Translations under genes and position numbers: made by a program
Shown: positions 41,811 through 49,500 of the stretch, one piece after another
Layout of the letters: each line of letters begins with the position of its first letter
Numbering within the stretch: the first letter of the stretch is position 1
Origin: a candidate division WOR-1 bacterium RIFOXYB2_FULL_46_45
GTDB taxonomy: Bacteria > Margulisbacteria > WOR-1 > XYC2-FULL-46-14
Length of the DNA stretch: 64,000 nt
NCBI GenBank assembly: GCA_001771585.1
Contig: MEUE01000001.1
Span: forward strand, 412,744-476,743
Reading direction: 5' to 3'
The notes under the pieces: generated by a model
The model's database searches: none
What the model was told of the DNA's origin: nothing
What the model saw: the letters and a program-made list of their open reading frames with translations, nothing else

Positions 41811-43104
41811 GTTGGTTTAAGGCGGGATCATCGATCACTTTTTCCAGCAGAGAATTCAAGGTCTCTCCAACTTTAGGGCTCGGCCCGATTTGTAAAATTT
41901 GCATGACATCCTGGCCGTTCACCGCCAGATCGGAAACTTTAAGGGCATTTTCATCGGCAACAATCTTGTCAATCCGTTTTTTTAGTTCCAAAAGATAGCC
42001 CGAATCGATCTCCCGCTCCATCGCGGAGGTATCCGCGATACGCAGGGCAAAAAGGTCAAGAAGGTTTTCCATCCCCACCCGATTTATAAACCGCCGCACC
42101 GCCGCATCTGTCCAACTGCTTTCGTAGTTGAACATATGGTTTTTTATAAGATTTATTACCTTATTCGTAAGCTCATTTCCAAACTTCAACCGCTTAAGGA
42201 TAGCGTAAGCGATCTCTCCTCCCTTCTGGTCGTGGCCGTAAAAATGGTCGCCGTCTTTGCACTCCGGTTTTGAGATATCGTGGAGAAGGGCCGCCAGCCG
42301 GACTGCCGGACGATCCTTTGGCGCCGCGTCGCAGGCATAAAGAGAGTGATAAAAAACGTCATACTTGTGGAACTCGCGCGGCTGTTTGACTCCAACCGCC
42401 AAGACCAGCTCGGGGATAAAAAGATTAAGCAGGCCGGTCTTCAACATATAATCGAAACAGATTGAAGGATAGTCGGCTTTGGTTAAAACCTTGATGATCT
42501 CATCGTGGATCCGCTCCCGCGCCACCTTTTGTACCACGTTCAGCGATTGTTTAACTGCCGAAAGGGTCTTTTTTTCGATCTTAAAGTTGAGCTGGGCGGC
42601 AAAGCGGCAGGCGCGGACGGTCCGCAGGCCGTCCTCAAAAAAGCGCGCCAGCGGGTCTCCCACCGTCCTTATGATTTTTTTCTTGAGATCTTTTTGGCCG
42701 TTATATTCGTCAACCAATTCCCCTTTGACCGGGTCAAACGCCATGGCGTTGACGGTAAAATCGCGGCGGCTCAAATCTTCGTGCAGTTCTTTCGAAAAGT
42801 TGACGATAGAAGGATGCCGGCCGTCCAGGTAGCGCCCTTCGGTTCGAAAGGTGGTCACTTCGTATTTTCCGTCTTCCAAAATAATCAGCTGGGTGCCAAA
42901 TTCAAGTCCGGTCGGGACGACTTTTTGGAAACTCTGCGCCACCTCTTCGGGCCTGGCATCGGTTGTGAGGTCCCATTCGTCCGGACATTTTCCCATGAGG
43001 AGATCGCGGACCGAGCCGCCAACCAGATAGCATTTAAATCCCCGGTCCTGCAGTTTTTTTACGATCTCCATGGCCCCATGGGGTATTTGGAATTGTTCAA
43101 ACAT
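41782..43104 (-). CDS. cca: tRNA nucleotidyltransferase (CCA-adding) with HD domain
   Basis: A 440-aa class II nucleotidyltransferase. CYLVGGSVRDLLMGKCPDEWDLTTDARPEEV is the GG..RDxxx..D.Dl motif, and RRDFTVNAMAF, EYNGQKDLKKKIIRTVGDPLARFFEDGLRTVRACRFAAQLNF are the conserved B-D motifs. HDISKPECKDGDHFYGHDQKG is the HD domain. It could be the full CCA enzyme or a poly(A) polymerase; both tRNA genes here lack encoded CCA, which fits a CCA-adding role. First gene of the minus operon cca-amiC-murI-queD. Confidence 0.9.
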   Translation of the reverse strand: MFEQFQIPHGAMEIVKKLQDRGFKCYLVGGSVRDLLMGKCPDEWDLTTDARPEEVAQSFQKVVPTGLEFGTQLIILEDGKYEVTTFRTEGRYLDGRHPSIVNFSKELHEDLSRRDFTVNAMAFDPVKGELVDEYNGQKDLKKKIIRTVGDPLARFFEDGLRTVRACRFAAQLNFKIEKKTLSAVKQSLNVVQKVARERIHDEIIKVLTKADYPSICFDYMLKTGLLNLFIPELVLAVGVKQPREFHKYDVFYHSLYACDAAPKDRPAVRLAALLHDISKPECKDGDHFYGHDQKGGEIAYAILKRLKFGNELTNKVINLIKNHMFNYESSWTDAAVRRFINRVGMENLLDLFALRIADTSAMEREIDSGYLLELKKRIDKIVADENALKVSDLAVNGQDVMQILQIGPSPKVGETLNSLLEKVIDDPALNQREILLKLIK

Positions 43105-43133
43105 ATGTCGATAGTTTACCTTAAATATTTCTG

Positions 43134-43142
43134 TGCTACAAT
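43134..43142 (+). promoter_or_regulatory. Extended -10 promoter (TGCTACAAT)
   Basis: TGC-TACAAT ends 6 nt before the ATG of the glycoside-hydrolase-like gene at 43149, with no ribosome site, another leaderless configuration. Confidence 0.55.
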
Positions 43143-43148
43143 AGCCGC

Positions 43149-44162
43149 ATGAAGCGCTTCCTCTTCTCCTTTTTGGCCCTGGTTATCCTTTTCTCTCTTT
43201 CGGCTTCGATCGCAAAAGAGAAACGGACCGCGGACAAAGGGCTTTACATCACCTATTGGATCAGCCAGACCCGGAACCGTTTTGATTATATAAAAAAGCA
43301 GGCCAAAGCGGCCGGGTTCAATACTTTGATAATTGATGTGAAACAAAAAATCGAAGCACCATTAATCCCCCTTGTGAAAAGCCGGTCGCTAAATGACAGA
43401 TACGAAGTACAGGCGGATCCGTGGCTTACTCAATTGGTAAAGGAACTGCATGAGGAAGGTTTTATTGTTTCCGGTAGAATTGTGGTTTTCAAAGACGACC
43501 ATCTGGCGATCGCGCGGCCGGACCTGGCGATCACCGGCTACCGGGACCGTAAAGGTGGCCGCTGGGTTTCTCCTCATCTCAAAGAGGTCCGGTTATATAA
43601 TGCCTTGATCGCGGAGATCGCGGCCAAATCGGGGATCGATGAAGTCCAATTTGATTATATCCGCTTTCCGGCAGAGGGAGCGATCCCAACCGACCGAAGG
43701 TCAAAGGTTGACGCCATTAACCAGTTTTTGAAAGAGGCAAAAGAACGGCTGCAAAAATACGATGTTTCGATCGCGGTTGATATTTTCGGAGTGACCGCCT
43801 GGCAGAGCGACTTTGACATCAAGACACTTGGTCAAAGCATTGAAGCGATGGCGGAATATATTGATGTCTTATGCCCAATGCTCTACCCTTCGCATTTCCA
43901 CAACGGCTATGATGGTTTTGCGAATCCGGGAGACCACCCGTATTATTTTATTAACAGCGGAGTCGCAAAATCGCTTGAGTTGATCGGTGATAAGAAGGTT
44001 AAACTGGTCCCGTGGCTCCAGGGCTTCGCGCTGGGGACCAACAACTTCGGCAAGAATTATATCCAACAGCAGATCAATGCCTGCACCGATGAAGGAGTTT
44101 CCAGTTTTCTAATCTGGAACGCGGGGAATAGATACGATAGTTTGCCGGTAAAAAACAACTAG
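43149..44162 (+). CDS. DUF4015-type putative glycoside hydrolase, secreted
   Basis: A 337-aa protein. Residues 1-24 form a signal peptide (MKRFLFSFLALVILFSLSASIA). The mature part is a predicted TIM barrel of the DUF4015 family (YITYWIS, NTLIIDVKQ, EVQFDYIRFPAEG with a likely catalytic Asp/Glu pair, DIFGVTAW, LCPMLYPSHF). Family members are putative glycoside hydrolases acting outside the cytoplasm. It is a single gene, with its stop sharing CTAG with the convergent DHH gene. Confidence 0.85.
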   Translation: MKRFLFSFLALVILFSLSASIAKEKRTADKGLYITYWISQTRNRFDYIKKQAKAAGFNTLIIDVKQKIEAPLIPLVKSRSLNDRYEVQADPWLTQLVKELHEEGFIVSGRIVVFKDDHLAIARPDLAITGYRDRKGGRWVSPHLKEVRLYNALIAEIAAKSGIDEVQFDYIRFPAEGAIPTDRRSKVDAINQFLKEAKERLQKYDVSIAVDIFGVTAWQSDFDIKTLGQSIEAMAEYIDVLCPMLYPSHFHNGYDGFANPGDHPYYFINSGVAKSLELIGDKKVKLVPWLQGFALGTNNFGKNYIQQQINACTDEGVSSFLIWNAGNRYDSLPVKNN

Positions 44163-45541
44163 GCTGCCACCGCCATTCCCCCAAAAACTCGCTTCGGCCT
44201 ATTTAATGCGATCAAATGCAATTGATAATATTTCATCGCCAAATCTTTTAATGTAAATATTTCGTCGCATTCATATCCGCCTTTCCGGCAATATGCTCGT
44301 GCCACTTCCAATTCTTGCTCAATCGTTTTTTCGGCATCCGGCAACAGCGCCCGAATTATTTTTTTACAGCTTTCTGCCCGTCTTTCTCTCGGGATAATCC
44401 CAATAAAATCATCCAATATCAGAGCGGGAACAAGCCCTTTGCCAATCAGCTCGGTTAAATTAGCCCTCAACTGTTCGCGAAGATATTTGGTAATTTCAAC
44501 ACTAATGTCTGTCGGCGTTAATATACTTCCCGTATCCTGATTTTTTGCGGATCCCCCTGCCACATTACGACCGCCCCAGCTGTCCTGATCCAAAAGAATA
44601 GGCAGCCTCCACTCTCTCCTTTTTTTGTTTTCTGCGATTCGAAGATTTACCCATAGTCCTGTCAAATCAAAATCGGCCATGGTGGGGTTTTGCCCTACAA
44701 CATATGTATTTCTTCCTTCTTGTGACGAAACAATACGGATCGTCAAAGCATGCCGATCGGCCTGATAAATAACAACCGGCGGAAGAGAAGCGTCCGTTAC
44801 CAAAGAGACCTCTTCCCCTGTCCAATAAGGAATAATAGTTCCCTTACTGATTGCCAGCTCTCTTGCCGCCTTTAATTTTGCCAATTCCCCTTCATATAAA
44901 TCGGAAAAACCCTCAATATTATTAAGCATCAGGGGAATGGCATCTAGAACATCATTAAAAAGCTTCTGCTGATCCAACGGAGAAAGCTTAAAAAATGGCA
45001 GATGAAAACTGTTCTTCCCGAATATCATGGCATTAATGGTTAGTGCCAATTTCATCGCATCGTCTCCGACCTCTTCAATATAATCGCCGTAACGGGACGC
45101 CGCGGACAGAAGTTTTTTATCGGTATCGGTTAAATTAAATTCTAATTTGGGAGAAAGAGCAACAAAAGTGGAGCAGACGCTGTCTAAATCAATATGATCG
45201 ACAATAACGGCATAATCGCCTGTAAATTCGGAACGTCTTGTTTCATAAGCATGTATCGCGACTTCGGTTGCCGTCTTACCCGGATTTGCCCCGTCATGAT
45301 GGTCGAAATTGCCAACTAAAAGAGAACTAATATCCCCCACGCCCGCATCTGATAATGCCTGTCTTGACCTGCCCAAAGCAAAATCAACGGTAATAACTCT
45401 TGTGCGGCTACAAACCAGAGAAGAAATTGTCTGCACCAATTCCTTCTGGCCAACCAATGGACTTGCCAATGTTACCCCTTTTATTGCCGGCATAATTCTG
45501 GAAACAGAAACCGAAGCGGGACCCCCAATTCTTCCAACCAT
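44159..45541 (-). CDS. DHH-family phosphoesterase-like protein (cassette island)
   Basis: A 460-aa protein. VGNFDHHDGANPGKTATEV (about 78-97) and VDHIDLDSVCSTF (about 115) resemble the DHH motif set of RecJ/NrnA/GdpP-type phosphoesterases. The C-terminal region GGRNVAGGSAKNQDTGSIL is DHHA1-like. It is downstream of the HD gene with a 54-nt gap, GGAG site and no separate sigma28-like promoter, so the two form an operon. The first 33 residues contain no acidic residue. The stop shares four bases with the glycoside-hydrolase gene. Substrate unknown; hydrolysis of nucleotides, oligoribonucleotides or cyclic dinucleotides is the family range. Confidence 0.72.
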   Translation of the reverse strand: MVGRIGGPASVSVSRIMPAIKGVTLASPLVGQKELVQTISSLVCSRTRVITVDFALGRSRQALSDAGVGDISSLLVGNFDHHDGANPGKTATEVAIHAYETRRSEFTGDYAVIVDHIDLDSVCSTFVALSPKLEFNLTDTDKKLLSAASRYGDYIEEVGDDAMKLALTINAMIFGKNSFHLPFFKLSPLDQQKLFNDVLDAIPLMLNNIEGFSDLYEGELAKLKAARELAISKGTIIPYWTGEEVSLVTDASLPPVVIYQADRHALTIRIVSSQEGRNTYVVGQNPTMADFDLTGLWVNLRIAENKKRREWRLPILLDQDSWGGRNVAGGSAKNQDTGSILTPTDISVEITKYLREQLRANLTELIGKGLVPALILDDFIGIIPRERRAESCKKIIRALLPDAEKTIEQELEVARAYCRKGGYECDEIFTLKDLAMKYYQLHLIALNRPKRVFGGMAVAA

Positions 45542-45595
45542 TTTGTTTTCTCCTGTTTAATGTTTTTTTACAATTCTCTCAGCCTAACCAATGAC

Positions 45596-46735
45596 CTACC
45601 TCCCCACCGCAAGTGGCGAAGAGATTTTTTTTCTTTTAGCAAATTCCTTTGCGGAATCCGTACATAGATAATTAATATCTACCTCGTCTTGCAACCGTAT
45701 TAATTGCAACCTGTCGGCATCCCATAACACAGCAATTAATTCTTTTATTAGTCCCCATCCCCCTACCTCGGAATAATTCTCAATAATCGGAAACCCGCCA
45801 TTGGGAGCCTTTCTGTCCGCATGATGCAAAACGGCAAACTCAATTGTTTTGACTTCTATTTCCGTTAGATTAAATCTATTAACGATTGATTTACCCAGTT
45901 CAGCAGAGCGTCTGGCGTGTTCGGGGTCGGATCCGTCTGATTCTCTCCCGAGGTCATGAATGAAAGCCGCAATGATTGCAGCCTTTTTGTGTTCCGGGCA
46001 CTCAATTTGAGCAAGTTCCGCCGCAAGGTTTACAACTTCCAAAGTATGCCCCCATGGATGATTTCTTGCGCTAGGTAATTTATAAATAGAGAAGCTTTCT
46101 TTCCTTAATTCAATTTCCCATTCTTCAATCTCCCGATAATCCAGGTCCAACTTTACCGGATTTTCGGCAATAAACATTTGTGAACCAGCGGGGATTACAA
46201 CCTCCGGAAAGACAAAAGGCCGGCTCAGTCTGGTAGCCAACTTTTCATTATATTCCATCAATGTAAGCGCGGTCATAAAATACTGCTCCGCTAATGGCTC
46301 TCTCCCGTTATTCACCGCTTTTTGCGCTTCATCATAAGCAAGCGCCTCCGCCGCATAGTTTGGCTCTTCTCCCCATGCACAATTCCCTCTTGCTCCAGAG
46401 TGTCTCATTAAAAAAGCAGTCAGATCCGGTACACGACCGGCTCTGTCAACAAACAGAGCATCCGCAACAAATGTTTTATTGGGATCAACAAACAACAAAA
46501 CAGCAACCTCTCCCTGATGCATTGTTCCAATCCTGCTCCGGTCAATTGACGCAAGATCGGGATAAGCATAAATACTGCCGGAACGGGAAAATGATCTCCA
46601 CCACAGCGACATCAAAGCATCAAATTTCAAAAAAAGGGTCTTGGGCCTGGTTCCGCCCGTAAGGAGGGCAGGATTTTGACAAGCTAACGCAGCTCCATCT
46701 TCTGTTGTTAGGTGAACAACCGGAACCATCTTCAT
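45596..46735 (-). CDS. HD-domain phosphohydrolase-like protein (cassette island)
   Basis: A 379-aa protein. Residues about 225-355 form an HD domain: HPWGHTLEVVNLAAEL, the HD pair AFIHDLGRESDGSD (about 258), FAVLHHADRKAP, and the last ligand in LWDADRLQLIRL. The first ~200 residues are unrecognised. No good ribosome site precedes the ATG; the reading frame is open upstream for about 20 codons without an ATG. It is the first gene after the sigma28-like promoter at 46834 and is followed by the DHH gene. HD phosphohydrolases act on nucleotides such as dNTP, ppGpp or c-di-AMP; which is unknown here. Confidence 0.72.
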   Translation of the reverse strand: MKMVPVVHLTTEDGAALACQNPALLTGGTRPKTLFLKFDALMSLWWRSFSRSGSIYAYPDLASIDRSRIGTMHQGEVAVLLFVDPNKTFVADALFVDRAGRVPDLTAFLMRHSGARGNCAWGEEPNYAAEALAYDEAQKAVNNGREPLAEQYFMTALTLMEYNEKLATRLSRPFVFPEVVIPAGSQMFIAENPVKLDLDYREIEEWEIELRKESFSIYKLPSARNHPWGHTLEVVNLAAELAQIECPEHKKAAIIAAFIHDLGRESDGSDPEHARRSAELGKSIVNRFNLTEIEVKTIEFAVLHHADRKAPNGGFPIIENYSEVGGWGLIKELIAVLWDADRLQLIRLQDEVDINYLCTDSAKEFAKRKKISSPLAVGR

Positions 46736-46833
46736 CTGGAATAATTTCTCGGCAGAAAAAAGCTTGGGAGCATCTGCTCCGCAGGAACGAAATCTTAATG
46801 TTTATGAAATTGATATTGCCATAATTCTATATA

Positions 46834-46862
46834 TATATCGTTAAAATGAAAGCGAAATTTCA
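46834..46862 (-). promoter_or_regulatory. Sigma28-like promoter (TGAAATTT ... ACGATATA) of the HD-DHH operon
   Basis: On the minus strand TGAAATTT (46855-46862) with GAAA-N16-ACGATATA (-10 at 46834-46841). Confidence 0.6.
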
Positions 46863-46905
46863 TCTATGATAAAACTTTTCTAAAACCATAAACCCTTAAA
46901 TAATC

Positions 46906-46933
46906 TGAAATTTCCGCAGTTTTTTTTCGATAT
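46906..46933 (+). promoter_or_regulatory. Sigma28-like promoter (TGAAATTT ... TCGATAT)
   Basis: TGAAATTT (46906-46913) with GAAA-N16-TCGATAT (-10 at 46927-46933). The ATG at 46994 lies ~55 nt downstream behind GGGAGG. Confidence 0.6.
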
Positions 46934-46993
46934 ATATACAGAGGAGGTTAACGACGATAGGCGGTCGACAAAAACTTATAAAGGGAGGAAAAA

Positions 46994-47428
46994 ATGCAAG
47001 CGATAAATCGATCATATCTCTCCGCAAGGGTTCATTACCAATCACGGCCCCTAAGAGAAAAGACATTGCACCTTGGACATTTAAGGGCATTGAGAATGGA
47101 TGGGAATCGGAAAATCCTGCAATCTATTCAGCCAACAAGGCGAGGATGGGATATTTTAGATAGTATGATATCAAACGCTAATCTTGGATTTGGCACCCAA
47201 ATTGACCTGGAAGAAGTTCGTATTAAAGTTTTAGAAAATGGCTTGCCTCCTCTTTTTGAGGAATTGGGCAAAATGCTCATGGCCTTAGAAGAAACCCCGA
47301 GTATGAATACCGAACCAATTATCGCCCATATGATTCATACTCAACCGGAAAGAATGGCAAGAGAACTTAAGGAATATTTAGATTTAGATATAACACAACT
47401 TACAGCAAGAAAACCTAATTGGTCTTAA
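46994..47428 (+). CDS. Uncharacterised 144-aa protein (cassette island)
   Basis: A GGGAGG site 5-6 nt before the ATG and the sigma28-like promoter support it as real. The first 21 residues lack acidic residues and are basic (MQAINRSYLSARVHYQSRPL). The rest looks helical, with EELGKMLMALEETPS and HMIHTQPERMARELKEYL. No signal peptide, membrane segment or motif is recognised. It is convergent with the 209-aa gene, ending 2 nt before it. Function unknown. Confidence 0.68.
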   Translation: MQAINRSYLSARVHYQSRPLREKTLHLGHLRALRMDGNRKILQSIQPTRRGWDILDSMISNANLGFGTQIDLEEVRIKVLENGLPPLFEELGKMLMALEETPSMNTEPIIAHMIHTQPERMARELKEYLDLDITQLTARKPNWS

Positions 47429-47430
47429 TT

Positions 47431-48060
47431 CTAAAGATATCTTAATTTCCGAAATAACCATTCACCTTGCGCCTCTTTAGAAAGACTATTCCATTCCTTG
47501 ACAAGTTTTGCTCCTCTTACAGAAGTTAAAAATAGTCTGCCTGCTGATACATATATGTGAGCTTCCGCTCCTTCTTCATGCATGCCAAAATGGATCATTT
47601 CACTTAATAAAGCGGCATAATCATCCAATGTTCTGATTTGCTCGTTCATTTCTCTTAATTTTAAGGATATTGCCGCGCTAAGATCAAGTTCTCTGGCCTG
47701 CTCCATCTGACAACATAATTCGCGTGCAAGCATGGCGCCCCACTCCATAGTGGCCCACAAATCTCTTCCAGGATTTTTAAGCAATGCTAAAGGCTGTTTT
47801 CTATCAGACGATCCTAAGTATTGGGCGATCCCATGAGCAATCCGTGGACCTTTCCCCCTTAATTCATTTATTTTATCCGCGCTCGCCCGGTATCCTCCAA
47901 TATTATATCCGGGAACGGTTATTTTGATGCCCCTCCCGACAATATCCGCCGCCTTGCCCGCAATATTTTGGATCCGAACCGGAACGTTTCTTTTTGCCCA
48001 AGCCAAAGTACAAATAGCATGATATCCCAAGTTATATTTCATCGTAGTAATTCCTGTCAT
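47431..48060 (-). CDS. Uncharacterised 209-aa protein (cassette island)
   Basis: AGGAGATTAAAACA precedes the ATG at 48060 (MTGITTMKYN). The first 38 residues contain no Asp or Glu. The middle (GRDLWATMEWGAMLARELCCQMEQARELDL) and the C-terminus look helical and amphipathic; AEAHIYVSAGRLFLTSVRGAKLV may be a short beta-hairpin. No family recognised. The gene has its own sigma28-like promoter and lies between the 144-aa and metalloprotease-like genes. Confidence 0.68.
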   Translation of the reverse strand: MTGITTMKYNLGYHAICTLAWAKRNVPVRIQNIAGKAADIVGRGIKITVPGYNIGGYRASADKINELRGKGPRIAHGIAQYLGSSDRKQPLALLKNPGRDLWATMEWGAMLARELCCQMEQARELDLSAAISLKLREMNEQIRTLDDYAALLSEMIHFGMHEEGAEAHIYVSAGRLFLTSVRGAKLVKEWNSLSKEAQGEWLFRKLRYL

Positions 48061-48100
48061 TGTTTTAATCTCCTGCTTTTAATTTGTTATGCCCTATATA

Positions 48101-48129
48101 TATATCGTTAAAATTAAATGGAAATTTCA
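48101..48129 (-). promoter_or_regulatory. Sigma28-like promoter (TGAAATTT ... ACGATATA)
   Basis: On the minus strand TGAAATTT (48122-48129) with GAAA-N16-ACGATATA (-10 at 48101-48108). The 209-aa gene starts about 40 nt downstream. Confidence 0.6.
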
Positions 48130-48183
48130 ATAAAACACGCAAGACACGCAAGATTGTAAAAACTTATCACGATAATACTTTAT

Positions 48184-49500
48184 ATGGGAGAAGTAAATCC
48201 GGCAAAAAACGCCTGCCAGGGGGCAAAGTGCACCGTATCAAAAAAACAACTATCACACTTTTTTGATTCGATACTTTTACCGGGCCAACAGAAGAAAGAC
48301 CTTGATTACCCCCAAATAGATCAACTTTGCCAAAAACGCTACGGTAAATCATTTTATGCTTTTTGCGGAGAATCCAAAATGTTCTCCGGAATATTTAGGA
48401 ACGAATCGGAATTCAGGTCGGCCTTTGGAAAATATGTCACCAGATGGATCGCGGGAGACCTCAACAAGGCGCTGCTGTTGTTTAATTCTTTAGCGGAAGA
48501 GGACAGTTTTTTCTTGGAAAGTGATGGCTCGCTATCGATGGGAGGCTTCGGAGGAATGAATGCCCCTCATCAAGCGGTACTTGGTTTATTCAACCGTTTT
48601 TTTCAAGGCTGTTCCGTTGATTCTTCAGGCGGACTGCATGGGACCGCAAAAATAAAAGTTGACTGCGGATCAAATGAAAACAAAATCGAGGTTACAATTG
48701 ATTTTGATAAAGGAACTATTTCCCCCCCCTTAAACCTTGTTTCTCCGCAATTCAAGAAAAACGGACGGCCAGTAGGAGGGCCGATCTCGTTCTCCGATCT
48801 CATGAAGTTTTTTGAGGTTTACCTTAAAAAAGACGAAAAAGGAGAAGCCCTTTTCATAAAAACCGCATCCGGTGAATTTGCCGTAAATCCCAAAAGGGCG
48901 GAAGAATCGGCAATGAATGTATTTATGTTTTCTCTTGATATTGATACTATTAAACATGAGTTTTTTCACGCCTTGTACGACAACAACTCCGAATATAAAG
49001 AAAAAGTGCTGGCTTTGGTTAGAAAATCTTCCCAAGAACAGCGCGAAGCGGCTGTATTGGCCGCGGCCTGCGCCTACGACGTTTTTGATCCCGATGCGCC
49101 GGCAGTAACAAGAGATATCGTCATCGATGAAATGTATAATGCATATTCTATTGAAGAAAGATTTAACTTCCTGTCAATGCGGGGCGATCCGATGGTATTT
49201 AATGCCGAAAGATTCTGCGCAAAATATAGCCTGAAGGAAACCATTCTAAAGGGATACCGAAGCATTGACGAGCTTCCAATTTCATCCGGAGAAAAATTAG
49301 AGCTCAGAAAAATCCTCTCTAGGCAAAACTTCGCGAAAGTTACAGAAGAAAAACTTCTATTGGACTTTCCTGGCACCGTACTCTCTGCCATTACCGACAT
49401 GTCATCACTGCGCAATCTGTTAATGAAAAATGAACCGGAATTTTACCAAAAGGCGGTTTCCGCCCGAAAACAGCTGGTTGATTGGGCGGACAATCCTTAA
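48184..49500 (+). CDS. Putative zinc metallopeptidase (HExxH), cassette island
   Basis: A 438-aa protein. TIKHEFFHALYDNNSEY holds an HEFFH at residues 258-262, a classical HExxH zinc site, and VIDEMYNAYSIEERF ~50 residues later could offer a third ligand (Glu). The N-terminal ~250 residues are unrecognised and contain a few Cys (NACQGAKCTV). No secretion signal is seen. ACGATAAT ends 8 nt before the ATG, but no TGAAATTT octamer is present, so its promoter is uncertain. The stop shares TTAA with the convergent glycosyltransferase gene. Confidence 0.7.
   Translation: MGEVNPAKNACQGAKCTVSKKQLSHFFDSILLPGQQKKDLDYPQIDQLCQKRYGKSFYAFCGESKMFSGIFRNESEFRSAFGKYVTRWIAGDLNKALLLFNSLAEEDSFFLESDGSLSMGGFGGMNAPHQAVLGLFNRFFQGCSVDSSGGLHGTAKIKVDCGSNENKIEVTIDFDKGTISPPLNLVSPQFKKNGRPVGGPISFSDLMKFFEVYLKKDEKGEALFIKTASGEFAVNPKRAEESAMNVFMFSLDIDTIKHEFFHALYDNNSEYKEKVLALVRKSSQEQREAAVLAAACAYDVFDPDAPAVTRDIVIDEMYNAYSIEERFNFLSMRGDPMVFNAERFCAKYSLKETILKGYRSIDELPISSGEKLELRKILSRQNFAKVTEEKLLLDFPGTVLSAITDMSSLRNLLMKNEPEFYQKAVSARKQLVDWADNP

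Larger units (their letters stand above)
46736..46993. other. 258-nt divergent intergenic region with two sigma28-like promoters
   Basis: Contains the minus-strand promoter (46834-46862) for the HD-DHH operon and the plus-strand promoter (46906-46933) for the 144-aa gene, each with TGAAATTT. The minus-strand leader is ~90 nt; no small ORF or RNA structure is convincing. A GAGGAGG at 46941 precedes no start codon, while a second GGGAGG at 46982 serves the ATG at 46994. Confidence 0.5.

Noticed and set aside
42505-43152. 215-aa plus-strand ORF opposite cca
   Set aside because: It is the mirror frame of the conserved cca gene, with no start signal and low-complexity basic sequence.
46619-46632. 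AAATTTCA inside the HD gene
   Set aside because: No -10 partner; coding sequence.
12300-48130. CRISPR array or riboswitch interpretation of the repeated TATATATCG regions
   Set aside because: The copies are single, widely separated, oriented with gene starts and have -35/-10 spacing; they are promoters, not arrays or folded RNAs.
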